Positions 10,223 to 20,000 of a DNA stretch of 64,000 bases are shown piece after piece. The first letter of the stretch is position 1. Every line of letters begins with the position of its first letter. The translations under genes and the position numbers were made by a program. The notes beneath the pieces are model-generated. The model was not told the DNA's origin and did not search any database. It saw nothing but the letters and a program-made list of their open reading frames with translations. Origin of the DNA: an uncultured Pseudomonadota bacterium (GTDB lineage Bacteria; Pseudomonadota; Alphaproteobacteria; RF32; CAG-239); NCBI GenBank assembly GCA_902761535.1, contig CACWKS010000009.1, positions 1 to 64,000 on the forward strand, in the 5' to 3' direction.

Positions 10223-10980
10223 TGGAAGAAAATATTCAAAATCCGCAAATTAATAACGATTCCACAATCAAGGCTATTACCGGTGACACTCCGCAAGGTC
10301 CGCAATATCTTGAACACTTGGATAAAATATCTCACTCCGCCAAAATGGTTTATTATATGTTGATATCGCGCTTTTTGGTGTTGGTTACAATATTATCCAT
10401 GACTTTTTTGGTTTTATCCTCATTGGTATTATTTCGTATGGCTCCGCGCGTTACGGTTGAACCGCTCTTATTGGTTAAAAATACCTCATCGAATGATTTA
10501 ATCAGTCATGAGCCCATTGCCTTTAATATGCCCTCGCGTGATGCCCTGATGAAAATGTATATTCGTCAGTATATAATGTTGCGTAATACTATCATTCACG
10601 ATCAAACCGAAATGCAAACTCGCTGGATGGCCGGCGGCATGGTGCATTTTTTGTCTTCTCCCGAAGTTTATAACGAATTTGGGGCTTCTACTGCCAAAAA
10701 TTGGAAACAGATTATCAGTCAGCCGCTCACCCGTGAAGTTGAGATAGTATCAATGAGCAAACAAGGAGGAAACAATTCTCCGACTTGGGTAGTCGATTTT
10801 AAGACCTATGATTTACCCAATGTCAAGGGAACCAGGGCTTCTGCCGAAAATGTAGACAGTAAATTTTGGACAACCGCCATCACCGCTATGTTTATTCCCG
10901 AGCGCTCTTTTTCGTTCAATCGTTTAATCAATCCATTAGGCTTTACAGTTGTTCGTTATTCTCAAACCGACAAATATTAA
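10222..10980 (+). CDS. virB8: VirB8-like T4SS inner-membrane protein, copy 1
   Basis: VirB8 is a bitopic inner-membrane assembly factor of type IV secretion systems with an NTF2-like periplasmic domain. This 252-residue protein has a cytoplasmic N-tail, one transmembrane helix (about 43-71) and a periplasmic domain. The domain ends with the family's conserved NPLGF-TVVRY stretch before the C-terminus. Size and layout match the family (about 220-250 residues). The start overlaps the upstream stop (TGATG), implying translational coupling; the GAGGAGG at about 10196 is rather far away. A second VirB8 lies at 11315. The two are similar in layout but clearly diverged. Confidence 0.88.
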   Translation: MEENIQNPQINNDSTIKAITGDTPQGPQYLEHLDKISHSAKMVYYMLISRFLVLVTILSMTFLVLSSLVLFRMAPRVTVEPLLLVKNTSSNDLISHEPIAFNMPSRDALMKMYIRQYIMLRNTIIHDQTEMQTRWMAGGMVHFLSSPEVYNEFGASTAKNWKQIISQPLTREVEIVSMSKQGGNNSPTWVVDFKTYDLPNVKGTRASAENVDSKFWTTAITAMFIPERSFSFNRLINPLGFTVVRYSQTDKY

Positions 10981-11049
10981 AAAGTTATGCAATATTTCAA
11001 CCAATTGTTGATAAGTGTCAAGCAATAGTTAGACATTTAAAATAAAACA

Positions 11050-11072
11050 GTATACCTTTATATAAGGTATAC
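11050..11072. promoter_or_regulatory. perfect 9-bp dyad in the virB8-virB7 gap (operator or hairpin)
   Basis: The arms GTATACCTT and AAGGTATAC are separated by TATAT. This is the centre of the only gap (10981-11105) inside the run from 117 to 22455. A TATAAT hexamer follows at 11076-11081, 25 bp before the next ATG. The dyad is not followed by a T-run on the + strand, so an operator next to an internal promoter seems at least as likely as a terminator. No well-placed -35 box is evident. Confidence 0.5.
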
Positions 11073-11105
11073 TTGTATAATTGTTTGTAAAGAGGGTAAA
11101 AAACA

Positions 11106-11294
11106 ATGAAAACTCGCTCTAAGTTATTGATATTTGCGGTTTTGTTTCTTATATCCGGATGTTATGGCTCTTATTATGAACCGGAACCGATAGGTATAGG
11201 TACAGGTATTGATGAGCTTAAATTATCACCTTGTGCTTGTATCGAGGTTGAGCTGCCTCACACTTTGCCGGATTGGTTTGTTGCCACAATTTAA
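11106..11294 (+). CDS. virB7: small VirB7-like lipoprotein
   Basis: 62 residues with a lipoprotein signal peptide ending in a good lipobox (LISGC, Cys about residue 19). A short mature chain containing a CAC pair and Pro residues follows. VirB7 proteins are short outer-membrane lipoproteins that bind VirB9. The size, lipobox and location just before virB8/virB9 fit, but the sequence is too short to prove homology. The start is supported by AGAGGG (about 11091-11096). If correct, the mature protein is only about 43 residues. Confidence 0.65.
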   Translation: MKTRSKLLIFAVLFLISGCYGSYYEPEPIGIGTGIDELKLSPCACIEVELPHTLPDWFVATI

Positions 11295-11314
11295 TGGGGT
11301 GAAAGCTGAAGAAT

Positions 11315-12055
11315 ATGGTGGAAGAAATAAAATACGGACAAACTCAGCCGAAAATGCTGGAAGGAAGACGAGCTCCAAACAATGCTCGACGTTCCGTATC
11401 TAATGCGAATGAAAAATTATTCGTTGCAAATATCGCTGAAAAACGCTATTTGTGGACAGCTCGTGCTTTTGCTATTATTACTGCTTTGAGTGTTTGTTGT
11501 AATATTGTTCTTATCATGGCAATATTTCAAATAATACCTTTATACCGCGTAGCACCTTTTTTGCTTACTTTTCAAAATCAGTCTGAACGTGTCTATAATA
11601 TTACCCCTATAACCGGAGAATTGCGTAATTATCGCGCTATTACCGAGGTTTTTGTCAGAGACTATGTATTGCAACGCAGTACATTCGATCATAATCTTGA
11701 TGTCGATAAAGCACGCTGGAACCCCGGTGGTATTATCCAGGAATTATCAACTCCGCAAATTTATCAGGAATTTTGGGATAATGTCGGCAAAAAGGCTTTA
11801 TCTATGATTAAAGATAAAGGGATGGAACGCAAAATTAAAATTCTCTCTATCAATGAATTGTCTAATAATATATGGCAGGTGGAATATGAGGCCAGTGATA
11901 CTTATCCTGATTCTCTGAGCCCTGAAATAAGTTATTGGACTGCAACTCTGACTGTTAATTATCGTCGTAAAACGGTAAAATACGGTGAAAGATTAAAAAA
12001 TCCTTTGGGGTTTACGGTTGTAAAATACGCGCTTAGTCGCAATAATGTGGAGTAA
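11315..12055 (+). CDS. virB8: VirB8-like T4SS inner-membrane protein, copy 2
   Basis: 246 residues with the same plan as copy 1: a basic cytoplasmic tail, a transmembrane helix at about 49-75, then a periplasmic NTF2-like domain ending in NPLGFTVVKY. Two VirB8 paralogues flanking a VirB7-like lipoprotein are known in Rickettsiales-type systems, where VirB8 and other components are duplicated. The Shine-Dalgarno is weak (AAGAA), so the start at 11315 is the best available but not certain. The gene ends just after a GGAG used by the next gene (virB9). Confidence 0.87.
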   Translation: MVEEIKYGQTQPKMLEGRRAPNNARRSVSNANEKLFVANIAEKRYLWTARAFAIITALSVCCNIVLIMAIFQIIPLYRVAPFLLTFQNQSERVYNITPITGELRNYRAITEVFVRDYVLQRSTFDHNLDVDKARWNPGGIIQELSTPQIYQEFWDNVGKKALSMIKDKGMERKIKILSINELSNNIWQVEYEASDTYPDSLSPEISYWTATLTVNYRRKTVKYGERLKNPLGFTVVKYALSRNNVE

Positions 12056-12062
12056 ACGTGTC

Positions 12063-13730
12063 GTGAACATATTTATGAAAAAAAGTTGTTTTTGGGCGGT
12101 GGTTATGACGTCTTTATTGTCGGCAAAATTTTCTTTTGCTCAAGCTACTCAACAGTTGTTAGATGCTAGTGCTGACCAATCTCAAGGAAATTATACTCCT
12201 ATGAATTTAGATTATGCCGGTTTTAATTCCTTGGGAATGACGCAGGCAGCTTGGCTTGACCCTCTGCAAAATTTAGGCGAAGGACAAAGTCGTCCGGCTT
12301 ACTCCAAATATTATTGGTCGCCTGATTTGGTTTTGCCTGTTCGTGTCCGTGAGGGGATGTTAACTATGATTAATTTCCCTGAATGGGAGCTGATTGAATC
12401 CATTAACTTTGGCGATGCAAATTCATTTGCCGGTGAAATACAGTCACCTAATACTATTTTATTATATCCTAATCCTGGCGCACAGGTAGGGGTTGATACT
12501 AACGTTGTAGCTTTCGGGCGTTCCGGCAATCGCTATGTTTTTTACCTTAAATCCGAAGCGGTTAATACCGAACGTTTAACTAATGCAATTATTGATATAG
12601 AGGTTGTTAATGGTAACAATCCCGATTCTAATAGCGGCCAACCTTATGCCGGAAGCGGTTCGGGAAGAGGTGGTAACGGTGGCATTAAAAATGTCAGCGG
12701 TAACAATCCAAGCTATACCAGACGCTTTCAGAAAAGTGATTGGATAAAATCTATACCGGTAGATCCTACAGATTTTAAGTTTGATTTGGAAGTTTACGTG
12801 CCGAACCCCGATGATGTGGTTATAGCTCCGGAAAGAGTTTGGCGTGATAATATTTTCACTTATATTGATTTAGGTAAAAAAGCACTCAATATGGTGCAAC
12901 GTCCGGTGGTTAGTATGATCGTGGAAAGAGTCGAAGTTCCGGTTGGCTTTCGTTCTACAGGTCCGGACAATCGTCTGATTGTTGTAGAGGGTATCGGGGA
13001 TATGGTCTTGCGTAATGGTAAGAGGATTATTTGTATCAAAATGCGTCGTTCTGACGAAAGCGGACTTGAATATGCGGTTAATTCGGCTGATTATTTGCCG
13101 CCCAGTTGGGATGTTTCTCCGGCTATTCCCAATGGAAAAACTACTGGAATCGATAACAATATAAATCCTGCTTATGATACCGGGCAAGGTTATGTTCCTC
13201 AAGGTGGCAGCCAACCTTTCGAAATGCAAAATAATTCCGGAAATATGCCTTTAGGGCAACAAAGTAACGGACAAATGGATATAAAAAACAGTCAGGGACA
13301 AATTATAGTTCCCGAATATGCTAAAAATGGCACTTCTGACTGGCAAGGCGGAAATGCCGCTGATAATTTTGACTATTCCAAAATGCAAAGTATGAGTGTA
13401 GGTCAAGGTGGTGCTGGAAATTATTCAATGTTGCCTCAATATACTTATGGAGCCGGTTTTAATGGTGCAGATACTCAAAATATATCCATAGAGTTAGGAA
13501 CCGACGGAGATGTCAATAATTTGGAAACTTTATGGGGAAAACTTTCCGGTAAATATAAGGAATTGAGCGGTTACACTCCGTTTTTTTCAGTGGATGCTCC
13601 GGCTGATGGTAATGGACGAGAATTATTTCACTTAAGAATAGGTCCGGTAAAAAGCCTTGATGCCGGTGATAAAATATGCAGTTCTTTAGGACGCAACGGC
13701 GTATTTTGCAGTGTGGTTAGGACACAATAG
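12063..13730 (+). CDS. virB9: VirB9-like outer-membrane complex protein with C-terminal SPOR-like domain
   Basis: VirB9 forms the outer-membrane core ring with VirB7 and VirB10. After a signal peptide (MKKSCFW to SFAQA), residues about 80-180 match the VirB9 N-terminal beta domain (the reading begins LPVRVREGMLTMINFPEWE). About 240-340 match the C-terminal domain (RVWRDNIFTYIDL, then RLIVVEGIGDMVLRNG). A Pro/Gly/Gln-rich linker follows. The last ~75 residues look like a SPOR peptidoglycan-binding domain (FHLRIGPVKSL, then GVFCSVV). VirB9 is normally about 250-300 residues, so the 555-residue length comes from the linker and this extra domain. A GGAG at 12049-12052 favours the GTG at 12063; the ATG at 12075 is the alternative. 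Confidence 0.85.
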   Translation: MNIFMKKSCFWAVVMTSLLSAKFSFAQATQQLLDASADQSQGNYTPMNLDYAGFNSLGMTQAAWLDPLQNLGEGQSRPAYSKYYWSPDLVLPVRVREGMLTMINFPEWELIESINFGDANSFAGEIQSPNTILLYPNPGAQVGVDTNVVAFGRSGNRYVFYLKSEAVNTERLTNAIIDIEVVNGNNPDSNSGQPYAGSGSGRGGNGGIKNVSGNNPSYTRRFQKSDWIKSIPVDPTDFKFDLEVYVPNPDDVVIAPERVWRDNIFTYIDLGKKALNMVQRPVVSMIVERVEVPVGFRSTGPDNRLIVVEGIGDMVLRNGKRIICIKMRRSDESGLEYAVNSADYLPPSWDVSPAIPNGKTTGIDNNINPAYDTGQGYVPQGGSQPFEMQNNSGNMPLGQQSNGQMDIKNSQGQIIVPEYAKNGTSDWQGGNAADNFDYSKMQSMSVGQGGAGNYSMLPQYTYGAGFNGADTQNISIELGTDGDVNNLETLWGKLSGKYKELSGYTPFFSVDAPADGNGRELFHLRIGPVKSLDAGDKICSSLGRNGVFCSVVRTQ

Positions 13731-13739
13731 ACCAAAAGT

Positions 13740-16700
13740 ATGAGTGATGAGCAATTAACAAATTCTGAAAGATATGTTAAAAAGACCAATACAGTAATCC
13801 TGATTATAGGTCTTGTTTCTTTACTTATATTTATTTTTGGTCTTATTCTGCTTATGAGCAGCGGAGACGATTCTAATTTGTATGAAGAGCCGGTATTTAA
13901 CGATCAAGATGATGTTTTTACCCAGCAGCAAACCACCGATCAATCGACTTCAATCGAAATGGTAACGGCTGAAAGCGATAGTCCTTTTACGGCAACTCCC
14001 GATCCTGTTCCTATGGGGGAGGTTGTTTTGGGTACTGAAGCCAAGAATGTCTTAACTCTGGGTACAAATGGTAAATCAGCAATAAAAATTGTTTCCGTAG
14101 AACTGGCAGAACCTCCTTCAGCAGGATTTGTTTATAACGATAAATGTTCCGGAATAGCTTTAAGCGGTAAAGAAACTTGTCATATAACGATGACATGGAA
14201 ACCGATTATTGCTGGTAATGTCCAAAATAATTTTTTAATAATGTGGCATGAAATTAATATAAATCAAGAAAATACCAAAACCGCCAAAATTCCGGTAAAC
14301 GGCAACGCTGTAAATCGTGAAGAGTGCCGTTATTGCGAAAATGAAACAGCACCGCTTGAACAGCAGGAATATGGCAAAGCTTTGCAGGCTGCTATAGGCC
14401 CAGATGGAAAAAATATAGGAGTTGTTGATAAAGAAGGTTATGCCCGAGACGATAATGGAAATATTATCGGAAAGATAGCAACAGACGGACTTATCATGGA
14501 TAAGGATGGTAACGTTATAGGTGTAGCAGAAAATAATAAAATAGCATATGACGAGTTTTCTAATTTGGTTGGATATGTTACCCCGGATAATGAAATAGTT
14601 GATGATGAAGGAAAAGTAATCGGAAAAGTGCTCCCTGACGGTACGGCCTTAGATCCGAGCGGAGGGATAATAGGCAACACAACAAACATTGGTTTGGTTT
14701 ATAACGATTCCGGAGAAATAATAGGAAAAGCTGTCCCTGATGGATCAATAGTTAATGAAGATGGTGATATCATAGGACAAGTGCTGTCAAATGATAAAGT
14801 TGTTGATAAAAATGGCAATAATATAGGACATATTGCTCAAACCGGAAGAGCTGTTATAGATGTAAAAGGCGACATCCTTGGTGTGACTTTGCCCAGCGGA
14901 GAAGTTGTAAATTCAAAAGGAGAAATAATAGGTAAAGTAAAAGATAATGGCGAGGTTGTTGTTGAAAATTCACCTTTAATCGGTAAGAAAGTACGAATAG
15001 CATATGATAAAAACGGCACAACTGTAGGTTATATAGATACAAATAATAATTTGGTAGATGCCCATGGGGAAGTAATCGGTAAGGCTCGAAGTGACAACAA
15101 AGTAGAAAATCTTAAAGGGGACGTTCTGGGATACGCCGATGAAGAAATAACATTTAGTGCTGATAATTCGGTAATAGGTAAAATAGTTACATTTGAGCGT
15201 ATTCCGATTACTCCGGCAGGTTCAGTTTTAGGCAAACTTAAAAATGACGGAAGTATCGAAAATGAGCGTTCGCAAATAGTTGGACGTATGTTGCCTAATG
15301 GATTGGTTAAAGATCAAAGCGGGGCAAAAGTAATTGCCAAAATGGTCAGAGCAGGAAATGTTATGGGGTTTGGCTGCAATATTATAGGTTATTTGGATGT
15401 GGATGGTAAAATTAAAAATAATAACAGTGATACCAATTATAAAATAACCCCGGAAGGCTTGGTTTTAGATACGGAAGGAAATTATTTAGGCGGAATACTT
15501 CCTCGAGGTAAGGTTTTCAGCAATGATTGCAAATTATTGGGAAACATAGACAATTCTGGTTTAGTAAAAGATGAAAGTAACCGATTCGTCGGTTGTGTAA
15601 ACCCTGATGGCACGGTACTCAATGAAAAAGGTGATTTAATAGGTGCTGTTGCCAAACAAGGTACAGCTGTCAATATTAACGGTAAATATCTTGGATATGT
15701 AAATGCAAATAATATTTTGATTAATAACAAAAATGAGCCTATCGGATGTGTCGGTATATTTGGTGATATTTTTAATAATAAAGGATCTTATATCGGAAAG
15801 ATGTTGGATAGAAAATATGCCTATGATTTTAGTGGTAATTATATCGGTGAGGTTGATGCTAATGCAAAAATTAAAGTTTATGAAAATCCGGCATATATGT
15901 TGTCTTCTGACGGATTGGTGTTAGAAGACAACAATACTATAAAAGGTATAGCTCTTCCGTCAAACGCATCAGTAATCAGTTCTTCAGGAAAAATAATAGG
16001 TTTTTTATTTCCGGATGGCAATGTGTATAATATTCAAGGTGTGGTTCAAGGCAAATTGGTTAATGGCGGATATGGAGAATATAATGGTGTTTTGGGAGCA
16101 CTATTGCCCAAAGGTGAAGTCATAGATATAAACGGCAAAATTATCGGAACGGTTGCTCCTGATGGGCGAGTTTTGACACGCTATGGCGATGCTATTGGTA
16201 AAGTCAATTCTAAAGGAGATTATTATGATGTTAAAGGCGAGTATAAAGGGCATATTGTTTCCAAAGGAGTTGGTATCAGTTATAATGGTTCTTATATAGG
16301 TTATGCTGTTTCTGATGGAAAGGTTATTGATGAAAGTGGCAAAATTGTAGGGCATGTTACTCATGATAAAAAAGTAGTTGATAATGCCGGTAAGATTATA
16401 GGAGAAATATTATCAGAAGGTGCAGTAATAGATGTTACCGGTAATTATCAAGGAATTATGAATTCACTCGGAGATATCATAAATAAAAAAAATGAGGTTG
16501 TAACAGCTATTTTGCCAGGAGGAAGTAGCGATAAAGGATTAAATTTATTTAATACCGGTGTAGTAATTGATTTCGGAGGATCAGTTATAGGTTTTGTATT
16601 ACCTGACGGACAAGTTAATGGATTAAACAACTCTCCTTTAGGTAAAGTTTTTCCTGATGGCAATGTATTAAGTTCAAGCGGAAAAATTATTGGGGAAGTT

Positions 16701-17042
16701 GTTAGCGGTGATATAGTTATATCAAATAGCGATAAAGTTGTGGGTTATGTTAATTTTGATGGTCAAATTATAGGATTTGATGGTACAATAATCGGCAGAG
16801 TTCTATCAGGGGGATTGGCTGCAGATATGAATAACCACGTTTTAGGCAAGACATATAAGATCGGCGCAACTGTTTTAGATAGTAAAGGAATATATCGCGG
16901 ACGGATTTCTCCTTCCGGATCAGTTATTAATGCCCAAAGCAAAATAATCGGTAGTATTAAGAGCAACGGTTCTTTTGTTGATTTGGATAAGAATGTCGCC
17001 GGATATGTCTTAGGCGAAGTTGCTAAGAATAGGAGGAACTGA
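13740..17042 (+). CDS. inner-membrane-anchored ASH/Ig-domain protein with ~50 17-residue repeats
   Basis: 1100 residues. A cytoplasmic tail and one transmembrane helix (about 18-39) place the rest in the periplasm. Residues about 80-190 resemble an ASH-type (choice-of-anchor D) Ig fold: VPMGEVVLGT, two cysteines, then TMTWKPIIAGN. From about 215 to the end there are roughly 50 copies of a 17-residue unit, approximately DG-x-V-x-D-xx-G-xx-IG-x-V-xx, related to fungal DUF3659-like repeats in look. The next gene has the same repeats joined to a VirB10 channel domain. The pair together covers the anchor, stalk and outer-membrane parts normally found in one VirB10/DotG polypeptide. The AGGAGG of the next gene lies inside this gene's last codons. 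Function as half of a split scaffold is inference. Confidence 0.75.
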   Translation: MSDEQLTNSERYVKKTNTVILIIGLVSLLIFIFGLILLMSSGDDSNLYEEPVFNDQDDVFTQQQTTDQSTSIEMVTAESDSPFTATPDPVPMGEVVLGTEAKNVLTLGTNGKSAIKIVSVELAEPPSAGFVYNDKCSGIALSGKETCHITMTWKPIIAGNVQNNFLIMWHEININQENTKTAKIPVNGNAVNREECRYCENETAPLEQQEYGKALQAAIGPDGKNIGVVDKEGYARDDNGNIIGKIATDGLIMDKDGNVIGVAENNKIAYDEFSNLVGYVTPDNEIVDDEGKVIGKVLPDGTALDPSGGIIGNTTNIGLVYNDSGEIIGKAVPDGSIVNEDGDIIGQVLSNDKVVDKNGNNIGHIAQTGRAVIDVKGDILGVTLPSGEVVNSKGEIIGKVKDNGEVVVENSPLIGKKVRIAYDKNGTTVGYIDTNNNLVDAHGEVIGKARSDNKVENLKGDVLGYADEEITFSADNSVIGKIVTFERIPITPAGSVLGKLKNDGSIENERSQIVGRMLPNGLVKDQSGAKVIAKMVRAGNVMGFGCNIIGYLDVDGKIKNNNSDTNYKITPEGLVLDTEGNYLGGILPRGKVFSNDCKLLGNIDNSGLVKDESNRFVGCVNPDGTVLNEKGDLIGAVAKQGTAVNINGKYLGYVNANNILINNKNEPIGCVGIFGDIFNNKGSYIGKMLDRKYAYDFSGNYIGEVDANAKIKVYENPAYMLSSDGLVLEDNNTIKGIALPSNASVISSSGKIIGFLFPDGNVYNIQGVVQGKLVNGGYGEYNGVLGALLPKGEVIDINGKIIGTVAPDGRVLTRYGDAIGKVNSKGDYYDVKGEYKGHIVSKGVGISYNGSYIGYAVSDGKVIDESGKIVGHVTHDKKVVDNAGKIIGEILSEGAVIDVTGNYQGIMNSLGDIINKKNEVVTAILPGGSSDKGLNLFNTGVVIDFGGSVIGFVLPDGQVNGLNNSPLGKVFPDGNVLSSSGKIIGEVVSGDIVISNSDKVVGYVNFDGQIIGFDGTIIGRVLSGGLAADMNNHVLGKTYKIGATVLDSKGIYRGRISPSGSVINAQSKIIGSIKSNGSFVDLDKNVAGYVLGEVAKNRRN

Positions 17043-17043
17043 G

Positions 17044-20000
17044 ATGAAAAAAATCTCTTTATTCAGATTCGTTGTAGCAACCTTAACAAGTGTAATAAGC
17101 ATTTATTCGTTTAACAATGTATCAGCCCAAGAAATTACCGCAATCAATTTTCAGGGTGAAATTTTAGGAAAAGTTATTTCCGATGGTAAAGTAGTCAGCA
17201 TGGAAAATAAGGTTTTAGGAAATGTCACGGCTGATAGTTTTATATTAGATAATAAAGGGAATATTATTGGAGGAGTTGTACCGCAGGGAGTAGCTATCGG
17301 CAACGATGCTAAAGTATTGGGAAAAGTAAGCGGCGATGGTATTATAAGAAGCGCTGCCGGACAAATAATGGGAAAGGCTTTGCCTAGCGGTCTTGTAGTT
17401 AATGACTATTTCGATATAGTAGGACAAATAATATTTCCTGGGTTGGTTTATGATGATGAAGGAAAAATTGCAGGGCGTGTAACCGGCGACGGCTCATATA
17501 GTGATTTAAGCGGAAAGCAAAAAGGTATTATTACTCCTGATGGTTACGCCTATCGTAAAGAAAATAAAGATTACATTCTGGACGGACGGCTTATTTCATC
17601 ACGAATGGTCGTTTCAACCGGTGGAAACTTTATAGGTAGTGTTGTCCCAGGAGGACAAGTCACTGATTTTAATTCGGAAGTGCTCGGCTATATAAAAGCT
17701 AATGAGTATGTATATGATAATCAGAATAGTATTATAGGAAAATTAGTAAATACAGGTTATGCCATCAATGAAAATGGTGAAGAACTCGGTATTGTCAGCT
17801 ATAACGGAGTTGTTATTAAAGAAGGAAAATCAATTGGAAAAATCAGAGCCGATGGGCGTATTGTAGGAAATACTGGTTCAGTAATCGGTTCCGAATTGCC
17901 CTTTACCGGAGTAGCTGCCGATATGCAAGGAAATTATTTAGGATATATGAATGTCAACGGGCAAATTGCTAAAGGATCATCTGTTATAGGCAAGGTTGGT
18001 TCGCGTGGTTTTGTTTTTGACAAAGATGGTGATGTTAAAGGAAAAATTGTTAAAACCGGACCAATTTATAATTATCAAGGAGAACAGGTTGGACACGCTG
18101 TAAGTAACGGCTCAGTTATTAATCTTGATGGTACAACTATCGGATATATGATAGGAGAAACTGCTTATAATCTGTCGGGAGAAATAATAGGTAATGTATT
18201 GAATAATCAAATCATTTTTACTAATACAGGATCTTATGTCGGAATGTGCGGTATATCGTCACAGTTTAATTATAAAGGGGATAAATTAAAGATATCCCCC
18301 TTGGGATATGTCTGGAATTCCAAAGGAGATATTATCGGACGAACTCTGCACAACAGTTCTTTTTACACGGCTGCAGGAACCTTGTATGCTTATATGAATT
18401 TGTCAGGACAAGCTTTAAGAGCAGATGGTGGCGATACGGAAAAAATTATCGGCAATGGCATGACCTTAAATATTCAGGATAATATAACAGCACAAACTAT
18501 TAATATTCAAACAGCCGTAAATTATGAAGGTATAATGGTGGGTGTTCCGAATCAACATAATGCTTTGTTGAATAAAAATATGAAGCAAATTGGTAAAGTA
18601 TTGCCCGATAGCAGTGTTTCAAGCTTTGGTGGAACCAATTATATGCCTAAAATAGGGCAAGCTTATCAAGAAAACATCGCTGTAAAATTTAATGGTGATT
18701 TTTTGGGACATATTGATGTTAGCGGCAATGTTATCGGACATGACGGAGTGAAAGTCGGTTATCTGGTAGAAAGAGGACTTGTCAGCAATAATGGAGGAAG
18801 CATTGTCGGCATGGTGATAAATTATTCCGGAGCAAGTAATGATAAATGTGAATTATTAGGTGTAACTACACAGCAGGGAACAGTTTTTAATGCTAGAGGA
18901 GTATTTGTCGGGAAAATATTGGGAGATAATAGTGTTATAGGAAGTTCTGGTATAGTTTTGGGCAAGATGTCACGACAGTTACCTTTAATTAATTTTTCCG
19001 GTAAAATAATCGGATATTCTGATTATCAAGGAATAGCCTATAATCTTAAAGGAGAAAGACTTGGGTGTATAGATTCTCAAGGACGTCTATATGATGCCTC
19101 AAAAGAATGGATAGGCGGTTTGGTTAGTTACGATTCATTTATAGATTTTAACGGCAAGATAAAAGGATTTGCCTTATTTGACGGCACTATTATTGATGAT
19201 AAAAATAGTATTTCTGCATATCAGCAACCTGATGGAAATATAAATTCAAATTCTGGTATTCCGCAAGGTATGCTTATGCATTATAAAGTCGCTTTTGATT
19301 TAAATAACCGATTTATGGGATATGTAGATAGTCAAGGAAAAGTATTGGATAGCCGGCATAAAGGAATTGGCAGGGTTGATTTTGATGGAAATGTATATTC
19401 AGGCAAGGATTTAATGGGCTATGCCCTTAATAATATGTATGTGTATGGAAATAACGGACAAGTACTTGGAGTGATTTCTCCGTCCGGTGAAGTTGCTGAT
19501 TTTAATAATCATAATTTAGGAATGTTAGATAAAGGTTTCGTAATTGCAAATAATGAAGTTATTGCACGTGGCGAACGCGATTATAATATCCGTGATAACC
19601 AAAAATTAGTATTGGGTGAGTTGCTGTTTAATGGCAATGTTATTAATAAAAAAGGTAAAGTTATCGGATCAATTAATAATGAAGGACAAGTTATCGATTC
19701 AGCAGGTTCTGTTATAGCTCAAGCAACTCCTTTACAATATTATCGTAAAAGTTTAATAAAGCCAAGTCCTTCATCACACCAAGATAAAAGTCGTGAAGTG
19801 GAAGCAATAGTAAATAATATGGGAGAAACGATAGGATATATCTCAGAAGGAGGAGTATTAATAAACAATCAAGGGAAAGTAGTCGGGCAAATAAATGCTG
19901 ATAATGAAGTAACAAACGAACAAGGCAAAAAAATCGGTAAAATAAATGAGCAAGGAAATGTTATAAACGAACAAGGTGAGGTTGTCGGAAGAAAAGAGAG

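Noticed and set aside
11076-11081. TATAAT before the VirB7-like gene as a full promoter
   Set aside because: No acceptable -35 hexamer lies 15-19 bp upstream; kept only as part of the dyad note.
14438-15235. Several minus-strand ORFs opposite the 17-residue repeats
   Set aside because: The periodic coding of the repeat protein leaves long open frames on the opposite strand; their Pro/Ser/Ile-rich products repeat with the same period.
17020-17046. The two repeat genes as one VirB10 gene broken by a frameshift
   Set aside because: The second has a strong AGGAGG and a signal peptide directly after the stop of the first, so they are separate genes.
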